A DNA stretch of 64,000 bases from Galerina marginata (Eukaryota; Basidiomycota; Agaricomycetes; Agaricales; Galerinaceae): the NCBI GenBank assembly GCA_023014335.1, contig JAECYW010000012.1, positions 1 to 64,000 of the forward strand, written 5' to 3'. The notes beneath the pieces were generated by a model. The model saw nothing but the letters and a program-made list of their open reading frames with translations, had not been told where the DNA came from and searched no databases. The translations under genes were made by a program, and so were the position numbers. This document shows, piece after piece, positions 11,031 to 22,063 of this stretch; position 1 is the first letter of the stretch; every line of letters begins with the position of its first letter.

Positions 11031-12521
11031 CTAAACGGATCCGGAGGGAGTTCCTGTCATTTTCAACTGGATTATCATACTTTGCAGCTCAAGGCCACTA
11101 AGTTCTTCCAATGAATAGTATCCTGCGTGCGAGTTAAATTTAGTAACGGCCGGAATTTTCAAAAATTCTGCGTACGGGGACTCGTGTAAGACCAAATAAT
11201 GCCCCCTTGTATGACATTTTCAACCCCAGTTATAAACTTCATGAGCTCAGAATCAATGTTAGCGCCAAACGAGGGAAGTTGACTCTTCAAATTGATGTAT
11301 TCGTCGACACGGGACTCTAGCATATCAGTAAGAATGCCGATCGCGTCTTGAAGTTCAACTCTTTGATCAGCCATGATGGAGCAAACAAGGTTCTGATAAT
11401 CGTCCTCGGCTTGTTCTTTCTGCATTTAAAACTTAGCTGGGTTTCTACTAAATACACCACATGGCACTTACATTGAAGGAACAAATGTCCTAGTAAATTT
11501 CTGTTAACTCGGTGAAGGACAGACTAAAATGAAATGGCATACATTCTGCCAGGCCATAATATCTTTTGCTGCCTTGTCGATTTCAATGACCACAGGGTCA
11601 TCGAATACATAGTGAGGAATGTTTATGTCGAGCGAATATTCGACCAGTGCTGGATAAATAGGATAAACCAAGCACTCTCACTAATGGGGAAGAACGAGCC
11701 TCACCCCAAAGAAACGGCCCTGCAACAGTGTCCCGACGCAGCACAATAAATTCTGAGACAGGAGGAATATCGTGTTGCAAGCGACGGCGTGATTGGACGA
11801 TCTCTGAATCGAAGAATTCCTTTAGCCCCCGTATAAATCTGATATGTCGTCAAAAGGCATCGAAGTTTTTTAATAGGAAAATATAACGACCTTCCGACGG
11901 ATCCAGGGGAAGCAGTCGCTTTAATGCGTTGGAAAACACTGTGATACGCAGAGATAGTATTAGGCAATGAACATGACGGAACATTGAAAGTCTGAACTCA
12001 TGGAGCATCATGGCATAAGGATCCGTAGATGAAAAATCTTTATAATATAATGCCTGGAGGTAAAGATTGACATCTGACTTGATAATATCAGGCGTTGCGT
12101 ATAGTTCGCCCTCGTCTCCGACATCATCAATCTAGGTAGTCAAAAAGTAAGGCACGGCTCAACTTTCAAGGCAAGAAAGAACTTTCTCTCACCGAAAACG
12201 CCCAGTATAAGCAAGCTACACATGTTTCCAAGTGTAGAACATCAGCGTCTGGGAAGTTATAAGCCGCAATATCAGTGAATTGGTCAAGGTGCATCTGAGC
12301 TTTCGATGGGTCATGGTTTTTGAAGCTTGGCTTGGACGTCAGTACTAATAGGTTACGGTAATTTATCGAGAGTCATACCTTAAGAACCAATCGCCTATAG
12401 ATTTACGGACCTCGTCTCCGTGTGGATTATGCTTAGCGGAGCCCAATGCACGAGACGTAATCTCTGCGAGGTTTTTCAAGCGGAATGTTTGTGGGAGAGG
12501 TCGAAAATTATACAGCTCCAT
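11031..12521 (-). CDS. Trans-type sesquiterpene synthase (class I terpene cyclase)
   Basis: Nine short exons, read leftward from ATG 12521, give about 355 residues, the usual size for basidiomycete sesquiterpene synthases that cyclise farnesyl diphosphate. Visible motifs are the aspartate-rich DDVGDE (about residues 94-99), the RRDT segment, and the NSE triad NDICSFNKE (N238, S242, E246 by my count). The triad is split over three exons, with a six-residue micro-exon DICSFN. It is followed by QAEDDYQNL and a C-terminal SPRY pair formed only if the last intron (GTACGC...CGCAG) is removed. The end is then TAG at 11031; unspliced, it would stop at 11159. Intron phases agree throughout. The least certain is a roughly 44-nt intron near 11940-11983 with donor GTTCCG, needed to keep VFQRIKATASPG in frame. 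Product unknown. No P450 or regulator recognised nearby. Confidence 0.85.
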
Positions 12522-13660
12522 GAGGTGCTATGGCTGGAGTAGTTCTTTCGATAAAGATACGGCGGACATGTCTTGTTCCGCTGTTTTCGCATTGACATCC
12601 ATTTTGGTTTCTTCCGCCGAGTTATATTTTTGCAATCAGTGACGTTAGAAACTGCCAGTTCTTGTGTACTTATCGAACTATAACACCAAAACTAGCTGCC
12701 AAGGCACACGCTGGAGTAGCACAAAAGAGGCCCACAGTGAACCTTCAGGCGCTCGCCTGGCCTTGCGAAGTTGAAGGTAATTTTTTTGCTTGGGCAGCAG
12801 AAGCAGACGTTATTCCAGTCGTTCTGATATTGCTCGAGAGTCGATCAGCTGAAGCTAGTACGGGCCGAAGACGGTTTCAACGATCACGACAGCTTCTATG
12901 TCAGACGGTTTAGACATGATTTTTACTGCGCCAGTTTCCGGAAGGTCGGCGCTCAGAGAAAAGAAACATCAATCAGAACATTGCGTACAAGCAAAACTAG
13001 GCGAGGATAGGCTAAGCCTGATCGAGCTGATAATGAAAGGTGACGGAGGGAATCCAGCAAGGAACTGAAGAAAAAGTGTTTTCTCCCGACTTCGCTAAAG
13101 CTAAGCAGTGAGCCAAGGACCAAGGCCCGCAAATCCGATAAAGGTGCAACTTGAGGGAGGGAGCAAGAGTAAATAAGTGTAACTGCTTTTAGGCGTCAGA
13201 ACTTGAAGCCAAAGCACGATAAACCTCCTACATCCAATCGATTGTGTCGTGGGATCGCCCAGAAGATGTTTCAACTTCAAACGCGCCACCAAGAGGATAA
13301 AAATATAGCCAGGGTATGTTTATAGAATGAGTCAGTGAGAGAAGGCCGGACACGAAAGAAACAACGCCAAGCTGTAGCCTGTGGAAGCTTTAGTGGGGAA
13401 CACACATTCCGAAAGATAGTCGGAAATGGTCCTTATCAGCCACAGTGCACCGTAATCGGGAAGATCTGGTTCCTGGCTGCGAAAATAGAAGAGTGGGATG
13501 TTTAGTCAGATGCAGGTCGGACTGGAGCTGATCGGCGTCTAACGACATGCTTGCCAATGGCGGAGAAGCAGGCTAGCAGTGTAACACTCAGGTCGGTTAT
13601 GAAATTAAGTTATCGAGTTCGTAATAGAACGAGAATGAGTTACAAAAACTAGGGGAAGTA
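12522..13660. other. Stretch upstream of the terpene synthase without a recognised gene
   Basis: Contains the terpene synthase promoter side. Short frames on both strands have no family signature. A divergent partner gene could sit here, but I cannot support one. Confidence 0.4.
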
Positions 13661-13669
13661 AAAATGAAA

Positions 13670-14343
13670 CTTACTTATTTCCTGGTAGAACCTCCACTAC
13701 GCATACTCCTTCCACGGTTTGGCTGCACTTCCTGATGGAACGAATCGAGCGGCAGTCGCTGAACGTTAATGGGTGGATTAGTAGTAAGCCGTAGAGTAAG
13801 TGTCTCGATTTCGCGATATTGTTGCCTGCATACGGTACCCATAAACCGAAGAGTGAATGATGGAGGTAAAATTGAGGCCCGATGTCAATGACCGTGGAAG
13901 GAAAGGTTTTCATAGCTGGATCAAGTGAGATTCCAAAAGGTAAGGACGATTGTGAAAAATCTGATGTCTTGTAATAGATCAGAATATCCTAAAAGTTGAT
14001 GTTCTTCAGTTGGTGCAAAGAGAAGTTGAAGTTAGAACAGACCAACTGAGTCACTGTCAGTGGCGTTGAAATTGAGGCGCACGTGATCAGGCGCTCACCG
14101 AGTCGACGATGACGAGGAAAATTGGTCATTCCAAGGGCTTTCGGAAGCAAATCTGTGCGTTCTGGAGCCCAGGGATTTCCCTCTAAAAGTTGAGAAATTA
14201 GTCCAGGGATTTCTAAACTCGGAGAGTATTTCCCAGGCCCACTGAACTGATTCATTCCTTGTCAGTGTATGTTGTACTTGAATATTAGTTAGACACCTTC
14301 TCCCTAATATAAATTCCATCCACTGTGAAGTTCATCTAAGGAA
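13670..14343 (-). pseudogene. Unassigned coding-like remnant
   Basis: Minus-strand frames with plausible GT-AG borders: QFSGPGKYSPSLEIPG (about 14245) and, in another phase, QQYREIETLTLRLTTNPP with FHQEVQPNRGRSM (about 13840-13690). Fragments are faintly reminiscent of cytochrome P450 N-terminal segments, but they appear in an unexpected order and frames do not join. I treat this as a decayed or mis-read gene. Confidence 0.25.
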
Positions 14344-14423
14344 ATAACATTGATTTTAAGGTACAGTTCTGTGTCTCTGACTTCAAAAATGAAGAACCAG
14401 TCATGACTCAATGAGCAAGGCAT

Positions 14424-14752
14424 GAAATTTCTACCTCAAAATGCGAAAACCGTCGTTTTGAATACTTAAAAATCAACGCGACCCTGTCGTCTTGGTGGAT
14501 TTAATTTGAGCATATTTATGCGTACACAACACAGAAATATTCAAGCAATTTGGTTAAGAACTGGTGTAGCTATGCTCCGTTCTTCTGAAATTTCTACTTC
14601 AAAATGCATAAAACTCCCGTTTCAACTACTTAGAAATTAACGCGACCCTGTCGTCTTTGGGTATTCGATTTCGGCATATTTATGCGCACATAACACAAAA
14701 AAAATCAAGTGATTTGGCTGGAAATTGGTGTAGTTATGCTCCTTCCTGTCCT
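14424..14752. repeat. 164-bp tandem duplication
   Basis: GAAATTTCTAC.TCAAAATGC starts at 14424 and again at 14588. Both units continue through CGCGACCCTGTCGTCTT, CATATTTATGCG.ACA.AACAC and TATGCTCC. The two units have diverged by scattered substitutions and small indels. Non-coding. Confidence 0.85.
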
Positions 14753-15946
14753 CCTCTTCAGGTCTAAATTTCGAAAAATCCCTCCATTTCTGAATTCCAG
14801 GAGAGCATTCACCCCCTTTCCTTTCAAAAAAGTGAAAGAACACATTCTAACATCTATTCAAAAGCTATCTGAAGGACATCAAAAGGTATTGGTTCCACAT
14901 GCACCTGCCATGGGAGATCTTTGGGCGCAGATTTCGTAAAAATTGGGAATTATAGCTGGTAGCTGAACGGTATTTCAATATATTTTTTGTCTACTTCTTT
15001 AGGATTTAATTACATAGACTTCTGCCAAGTTTCAAATTTTTCGAAGCAAAATTGAGCCTCCTGCGTGCGGAAGAAAACGGCTTCGCATAGACCGCGCGAT
15101 GCCTGAATAAGTGAATTGGGGACGCGTGTGGTCACGTGCCTAAACTCGGTCCTTCGGATTTCAAATCGGTCTGCTCGGTCAAAGTCGGTCCTTGATCGAA
15201 ATTCATCCGCTTTTGGAATTCCCTTGGAATGGCGAAGCTGCCGATGACGATGCATTAATCTTGGTACACCCATCATCGATCATGATAATCCAGCATTTCG
15301 TTCCGACAAATTTACTTCATTTCTATATTATCAGAGCTTTAAAGTCTTTATTTTCTGCCTATGGAACCGAGGCGATGTGTCTACATTCTCGTTCGGGTTT
15401 GATTCAGCGCCGGACTGAGTCTATGATCAATCTATGATGCTTGTTGAGACTTGCCCGCCTGCTCATGCACCTCATGCACAGGTGCAGTTGGATAGTGCCG
15501 AGAAAAGGCGAGGCGGACTCTTAACCGCCACCTTAGTTGGCTCTCCTAAACCCCTACGATGCCTAGTACTCTTAGCCTGCGCCGGAACTCTCGGTTGGAC
15601 GTATCCTGATCTTCTCGGCCTCGCTTCTGTATTTTTCGCTCAGTTTGCAAGTAGGCGTACCATCGCGTCCTCCGGAACTCGAAGCGCAGCGGATGATCAA
15701 CTTCGACATGGGCGACTGGTGTCAGTCGATATTTATATACTAAGGCTGTGATTCTCATATGTTGAAAGCTATGCTGTTATATTATATATAACTGGGCCGA
15801 CTGAGGACCGGTCTGCTCTCTTCTTGCTCCCCACTCAGTGGCCTGGGTCTCTTCTACAAACTTCCCATTCGGTCTACTTTTCAACAGCTTGATCATAAAC
15901 CGATCCAAGTGAGGAGGATAACGACGAGCAAGTCATAGAAAGACTC
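14753..15946. other. Gene-free stretch ahead of the four-TM gene A
   Basis: No supported gene. The last roughly 80 bases (from about 15868) are the 5' flank shared with the truncated copy at 10082 (CTTGATCATAAACCGATCC). Confidence 0.4.
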
Positions 15947-16916
15947 ATGGCAGCTTCAAATACATCGGTCTTCTTCCTGATGGTCGCATTCGGTATGTCT
16001 GAACCAGCAGCTCATGCCTCCCAAACTATAGCGGCTGCACCTCACACACACTCACACCAAGCCTGCTGTGTACAGGAGCAATCTTGCTCTGCTCAATAGG
16101 GATCTGTGCACTCTCTGCGACATTACTGTCCTGGCTGAGCAGGCTGTCGCCGTCCCAACGCAATGTGGTGGAAGGTGCCTTCAAGCAACTCATGTCAACC
16201 CTTTTGAAAGGGCTCGGCGCCTCTGTCGTTTATCTTGTATCCTTCATCCTGTGAGTAGTCGAACTCAAGAGGAGTCTTCCAACACCGATTTTATCCTGCT
16301 TATCAGGTTCTTTGCATTGGTGCCAATCCAGAAGGCCCGTGATAATAACTGGCTGGGCCTGGTCATGGGATTTCTTTGGGTTATAGCGATAACTATAAGC
16401 ATCTTCTACTGCACAACGACGCAGTGGCACCCTTGTAAGTTCTTTTGCCGCCCTCCCTTCACCAAGTTTCAAGTCCTTTAATACCGAAGGCTCGATTATG
16501 TCCCGCCTTCAGCTCTCTCTGGAGCCCGTAGCCATACCTGGCGCCTTAAACACTTGTCGCGAAATCATGGCTTTGAACATTCTGTTCCTGGTAAGTTTTG
16601 CTTGCGGTAAGTTATCTTAGTTGCTTAATTCAAGACACGAAAATCCTCACTCGCCCTCATCCCTCTTGTCTCTAGTCCTGGGATTACTTTTAGCCTCCTG
16701 CCAAATCGACGACAAGAAGCCCAGGACGTTGCCAACTGGTGCTGTCCAGGCCAATAACAACAGCAACATTAATAACGATGCCCATGACGATAATGAGGTC
16801 GACTTAGGTACGTTTGTTCCAATTGTTGTTTATTCTCTAAGCCTCCAAGCTGTTGGTAAACGAGATATGGAACAGGTGAACTGGGACACCACCTTAGCGT
16901 CATCGACGAAGTGTAG
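15947..16916 (+). CDS. Four-TM membrane protein family, copy A
   Basis: Six exons with the plan seen in all copies. Exon 1 (ATG 15947) is a short hydrophobic start ending VAFG. Exon 2 (16076-16250) gives TM1 LLCSIGICALSATLLSWL and TM2. Exon 3 gives TM3 and ends in the W-x-P-C motif (TTTQWHPC). Exon 4 reads MSRLQLSLEPVAIPGALNTC then REIMALNILFLV, where CRE[MI] is a family signature. Exon 5 gives TM4, an Asn-rich linker and DDNEVDL. Exon 6 is a fixed 13-residue end, ELGHHLSVIDEV, stopping at 16916. Length is about 215 residues. No known family recognised. Topology suggests a tetraspan plasma- or endomembrane protein with an acidic tail. All splice sites are GT-AG and the copy looks intact. Confidence 0.75.
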
Positions 16917-17369
16917 ATGTTAGCGCAAGCCATGATTAATACTAGGATCGGGGGAATTGGGCAGAGTGACGTTGACGACTTTGACATTGGCCGAGCTGGG
17001 CAGTGCATACTCGGAAACAAAGATAGCGAACGTCACCATTCTAAAATGTACTCTAAGGCACCCCAAGCGATTCTGATCCAAAAAGGTCGTCAAGAACATG
17101 ATTCGAATCCAGGCGAATTTGGGAACGAATTATTTTAATCGTGGTGTGCAGGAAAGCGGAAGCTCCTCGGTGAGTTGACAGACACGACCATCAATGTGTT
17201 GATACATGACTCAAAGTCTAAGCTCAAAGTCTAAGACATCAGTCTAATATTGGACCCCACTCGTTTATATTTAAGTAATAACTGGTGAACCTTCAAGACA
17301 GGTTGACTTCCTTGCCTTAACTTGCCAGTGTCACGGTGGAACCTCGTCTTCCATTTGCTCAACACTAAC

Positions 17370-18352
17370 ATGAACACGACCCACATTCTCGCTATTTTCA
17401 TGTGGGCCACATTTTGTACGTCCCAGTCACCCGCCCGCGCTCCCTCCGAGACACTGACACAGAAATTTGCGAACGCTGTGCGTAGGCACGATGATATCCT
17501 GTTCAATAGCCATCTGTGCCCTATCTGCAATCCTCATATCCTGGATAACTAAGCTTTCTCCGCCGGAAATTCACAGCGCCGTCTACAGAGCATTTAACAG
17601 GCCGACGATAACCCTCGCCATCGGACTCGTCAGCTCCGGCACTGTACTTGTGGTCGTCATTTTGTAAGTATGTGGCTCTGAAAATGGATATCAGATCTCA
17701 CGCTTCACGGCTCCCCTGTTAGTTCGATTGCAACTCTGTTGGTTCCGACCTGGCGCGGTGTCTGGCGGTCGAAGTTCGTGTGGCCTTTCGTGGGCTTGAA
17801 CCTGTGGATGGTCGCGTTCGTGGTGAACTTCATCTTCTGCACCCTGTCGGACTGGGATCCATGTGCGTTCTAATAATTCTCTCTTCCTTTCCTTTGCTTC
17901 AAGCTCCATATCTGGATTGAAGGCAGCATTGTAATCGTCCCAACTTACTGTTCACAGGCTCGGTCATGTCCCAGGCTCAGCGCTCTCTACACCCGGCAGC
18001 CATCCCTGGTGCAATGGGTGCCTGTCGCAAACTCATCGCCCTGAACATTTTGGCCGTGATCAATATATCAACCAGTAAGCCCCTCCCTCTCCCCACCTCA
18101 CACACAGCCCTGAGCTGCTTCTCCCTCGGGCTATACTTTATATTTGTAGTGGTGGCGTTTCCCGTAGCCTGCTATCATATGTATAAGCCATCCGCAAGGC
18201 TCAAACGCAAGAATAAGAAGAACAATGAAGGCAACAATGAGGTTGACTTGAGTACGGTTTTTTAAATTCAAGCTGGTATCTTTCTGTTGATGAATTGCTT
18301 CTATGGAACAGGTGACTTAGCGCGCCACCTTGATGGCATTGACGACGTGTAG
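17370..18352 (+). CDS. Four-TM membrane protein family, copy B
   Basis: Same exon plan as copy A, in the same orientation about 450 bp downstream. Exon 1 is MNTTHILAIFMWATF. Exon 2 has SCSIAICALSAILISWITKL. Exon 3 ends FIFCTLSDWDPC (His of WHPC replaced by Asp). Exon 4 reads MSQAQRSLHPAAIPGAMGAC followed by RKLIALNILAVI. Exon 5 gives TM4, then a Lys/Asn-rich linker and NNEVDL. Exon 6 is DLARHLDGIDDV with TAG at 18352. The linker is basic where copy A is neutral. Intact; function unknown. Confidence 0.75.
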
Positions 18353-18812
18353 GCTTCAGCGAGTCGTCCAGTTACTCTATCTGTGGAGAATTGGACTTCA
18401 TTTGGACTTCATAGGTACAACCGACGATGACGCCGGCTTCACTGGCGAACACTTCATAATCGGTATAAGAATAGCATATAAGAATAGCATATTAAGCACT
18501 GCCTTTCTGGTCTACGTAGCTTATAAGAAGACCACTGCATAGAGTGGTTGATTAATATTGAGGTCCGACTTATCTCTACAGGCAGTTTCGTAGGCATTGG
18601 AAACAACCAGTGAAGAACAAATTACGTGGACAGAATCAAATTTTACTTGCCAAAGATACCAACAATTTAAACCTTTTATTATGCGCGACTAGGACCTCGT
18701 CCTGGTCCAGGCAGTTACTATTGGGGTCGACATGAAGATATTTTACAGCCAGTAACGCCGGCTGGTCCCCATTTGGGTTTGAAACGACGACCCCTCGTAT
18801 GTCGGAAGATTA

Positions 18813-19311
18813 GAGTCTGTTCGGATGGCATAAGAGTCTGTTCGGATGGCATAATCAGAATCGATTATGGATTATGATTATTGATGGCATCCACACATCA
18901 TTCCCACAGACCTGAATTTGGAAAGGATCAACCTCGGCTTGACACATCCGCACCTTCGCCGTTCCTGGTAACAAGGCCGACGCGCGCCTGTCCCGACGGC
19001 GCCTCCTCCCGCCTTGGTATCAACTTGACGGTTTGAGGGAATCAAAGGAAATGAAAGGGCAAATATATATATATTATGTGTATTCAATCGAGTTATCGTG
19101 CAGCGCCCGAGTACATTGCACAACTACGCCTTCGGGACGAGCTCAATGTCGCCAGCAATGAGCTCAGCAGTTGGGGAAAGGGAGCGTAAAAAGTCATGGG
19201 GACGTGACGTGTCAAGGGGGAATGATGCACGCTCTAAATTAGGCTTGTGAGAATTGTATGAATGCCATCAATAATCATAATCGATTATGATTATGCCATC
19301 CGAACAGACTC
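18813..19311. mobile_element. MITE with TA target duplication (Tc1/mariner-like)
   Basis: About 499 bp bounded by inverted GAGTCTGTTCGGATGGCATA ends, flanked by TA on each side (18811-18812 and 19312-19313). The left end carries an extra tandem 21-bp copy of the terminal repeat. Both ends continue into a run of AATCATAATCGATTATGATT type that forms a near-perfect palindrome, with 24 bp perfect at the right end. There is no transposase. It lies just downstream of the small pseudogene at 19510-20151. Confidence 0.8.
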
Positions 19312-19509
19312 TAACACAAGAAATGCGTCAGCAGCGTCACATTTTCCTGGAACTGGGAAAGTCAGAAGTACATCAAATTTCATATAAAATATCTTATCAA
19401 TTTCTGCCAGTGGAGAATTGTAGCCCAAATAAATGAAAATAACTTTGGAGAGTGGCGAAAGCCTGAGAGCACATTGAGGAAAATTGACCAATTCGCGGGA
19501 AACTACTGA

Positions 19510-20151
19510 GCTCGAATCGACCTCAGCTCGCGACGCAGCCGTCCACGACCCAGACCCAGAAGTACCGAGGTTAACGACGTTGGCTAATAGTGAATTTATC
19601 AGCACAAGTTCCGCCAGAACATATGAGTAATAGCTTACTTTTGAACTAAAGAAAGGGAAGAATCGTCAGAAAGTGCGCTACATAATCAGCATGAACGCCC
19701 CACTCACAACAGCAGTAATCACGTTGTCCCGGAAAATTTAATGACGGTACGACCGACCCCGCCGTTGTTGGACGGATATTGCTGCATCCAGAATGTGTTT
19801 TCTGCCTGAGGAACAGGTGCATTTCTGGCTCTGAAAAGCGTACCGGCCACGTTGTTCAGTGCGTCAAAAACAGCTACGTCGAGTGGATATCAGTAAGGCA
19901 AAAAGAAATTCGAACCACTCACTTCCAGGCAAAGCCCAGTTCCACGAGGACACGTTCGTCGTGATGGCGAATTCGATGGTGAAGGTTCGTTCCGTCGGGT
20001 TGAGGGTGATGGTACCTCCTAGGTCACGTTCGACCGCGCGGGTTCCTTCACCTCCGAGGTAAGGTTAACGTTCAAGCTCGTCCCAGGGATGGGTAGATAG
20101 GAAGCCGAGGGCGTATGCGCTGTGTATTTCTTTCTCTGAGGCGAAAGGCAT
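19510..20151 (-). pseudogene. Decayed paralogue of the small gene at 22064
   Basis: Starts ATG 20151 (MPFASEKEIHSAYALGFLST) and follows the intact gene exon by exon. After LDELE-like sequence, a six-base insertion brings in an in-frame TAA. One base is lost near 19740, so VIKF runs into a TGA. The final exon (ANVVNLGTSGSGSWTAA) has lost its stop. Three independent lesions support a pseudogene. Confidence 0.75.
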
Positions 20152-20743
20152 GATTGCGAAACTGGGACGTTTGGTGTTTGACCGTTGACGTCGCTGCCTC
20201 TTGTACTCGAGTATACGCATTTTAGAGTACCCGTATTTGAACTTGACGAAAAAGGTCGGAATCTACTAGGGACTAGGGGATGTGATTCGTGCGAAGCTGT
20301 GTATTTTTTTTGTTGGCTGGGAATGTGAAAATAGGAGAGCTAACGAACTCTCGGATCCAAAGTTGGCCGTGGAGTAAGCGGCGATAGCACCATCCATATA
20401 GCACTCCCTCTCGTTCCTGAGTCGCATAAGCTTGCATTGCGTTGATGGTTAATTGACGCGCCCCACAATTGCATTTGGGCTTGCTTTGTGCGTTAATTAG
20501 CGCGCTGTGAACTTGCGAAGTTGAAGTCGAAGGCAACGGCAAAAGGAATGCGCCGTGCATACGTCATGCGGGTTGGTGGAATGGAGGAGTCCCACCTAGT
20601 AATTGGCTTTGCGCCCTCGGGAGTCCGTTCTCTGTCATGAAAGTAAAGTTGTGAAGTCATCACAGAAAGGACCTCATATTTACTAGTACTAAGTTATCAC
20701 CTTACTTGGTCGAGGATGCACATCTGTTGCACATCTGAACTGG

Positions 20744-21102
20744 TCATTCTGGATCCGCTAACGCTGCTCTCCAAGCTCCAGAATCTTTCCGTTTCGGGGG
20801 TGATTCTGCCTGCTTCTTTGTCCAGCCCGAAGGTCCGTAAATAAAGTTCATTAGGAAAATCTGCCCTGCTGACGAAGGCACTAACTTAATGAATGGTTCC
20901 AGTAAAGAAGAAAGAAGAGGTAAATTCAAAAGCGAAGGGTCCCTTCGAATCTTCACGGTCATGAGCCAAAGAACAGGGGCTGAATATTAAATGCCTGTAT
21001 CGGAGCAGAGCTACCTCCGACAACCCCTGAGCACTTTTTTCAACTTACACCCAATGCGTCAGTGATATCACAAACAACCTCTTGGTTTTCCTGAGGGGAC
21101 AT
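20744..21102 (-). CDS. Small hypothetical protein
   Basis: Two exons join in phase. Exon 1 is MSPQENQEVVCDITDALG (ATG 21102, donor GTGTAAG). Exon 2 begins after a TATTCAG acceptor near 20974 and reads APVLWLMTVKIRRDPSLLNL, then a helical segment SSLLEPFIKLVPSSAGQIF and a basic C-terminus ending LADPE. About 100 residues, with no signal peptide and no recognised domain. It may be the second half of a gene that includes the neighbour at 21158-21457. Confidence 0.4.
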
Positions 21103-21157
21103 GCTTTCCTATTGCGTCGGGCTTTTCTTATGTAGATCACGTATTTTTAGAAACTTG

Positions 21158-21457
21158 CTATCCAAAGTTGGAGCGATTCCTCGACAACGCTTTTGGACTC
21201 CGTTCTTCGGTTATGAAAAGACCGGATTTCCTGAGAGTTGAAGTTCGCAGAGTTTAAAACGATGTCGGTACTTACTTTGCCCCGATGTTGGAATCAAAGC
21301 TCCACCCTTTCTCGTTAGCTTCAACGACCACGAGGTTTCTCAACGATTCGGGCTTTCCATTTCTAGGTGGATCTGAACTCCAGACAATCTGAAATTGTTG
21401 AATATAATATTCCGATGAGGGAATTTGCACGTTGGGAATTTCTACACCATTATCCAT
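21158..21457 (-). CDS. Small hypothetical protein
   Basis: Exon 1 from ATG 21457 reads MDNGVEIPNVQIPSSEYYIQ, then VVVEANEKGWSFDSNIG, with a clean GTAAGT donor. After a CTCTCAG acceptor it continues SGLFITEERSPKALSR and stops at 21158. About 85 residues; family not recognised. Only about 55 bp separate it from the next gene on the same strand, so the two may be one transcript. Confidence 0.35.
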
Positions 21458-22011
21458 CCGTGTAATCCATATTATTTAACTAGCCGTAGTGGCCATTTCA
21501 GTATGTATCCCGAGCGCTCGAGTCTACCATTTTTCTACTTTATGCTTCTCGTTTGGGATTAATGCAAAGATCCGATATACGAATCTGCATTTATATGTGG
21601 TAATAGACGAATACCTATTTTTCCCGCCGCGGCTGGATTCCTCTCTCCGCTCTATTTTATGACTTCTACTTGCCATCAAGCTTCACATGTCGTCAACGCG
21701 TTAATTAAAACGGAACAGATCAAATGTAATGTGAAATGCGTAGGTTAACTGTAGACTCCCAAGGCACACTTCATGTCAAGTATTTTTGTCCGCATCTAAA
21801 ACTATACCGAGATGACGTTCTCGTGAGTTCTCTGAGCATCACCCCGTACATGCAAGTTCTATCGCCGCGTCCTTAAGGGCTCGACTTCTCAGAATTCCAA
21901 CCAGAAGAAAGACTAAACTGTTTGGCACGAGTTGTATCTCTGATGCTCATAAATTTCTTAGGAAGTATTTCTACCTTCCTGGTCAAATTAAAATAAAGGT
22001 AGTCGAAAATG

Positions 22012-22019
22012 TATATAAG
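22012..22019 (+). promoter_or_regulatory. TATA box for the gene at 22064
   Basis: TATATAAG lies 45 bases before the ATG, at a spacing that fits the following start codon. Confidence 0.5.
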
Positions 22020-22063
22020 ACAGTACCGCGCGGTCGAACACCCAACATTCCGGTTTCGCAATC

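Noticed and set aside
13670..14340. Cytochrome P450 next to the terpene synthase
   Set aside because: No heme-binding FxxGxRxCxG, no ExxR, and the P450-like fragments are in the wrong order.
17100..17130. tRNA B-box-like GATTCGAATCC
   Set aside because: No matching A box, acceptor stem or anticodon arm at the right spacing.
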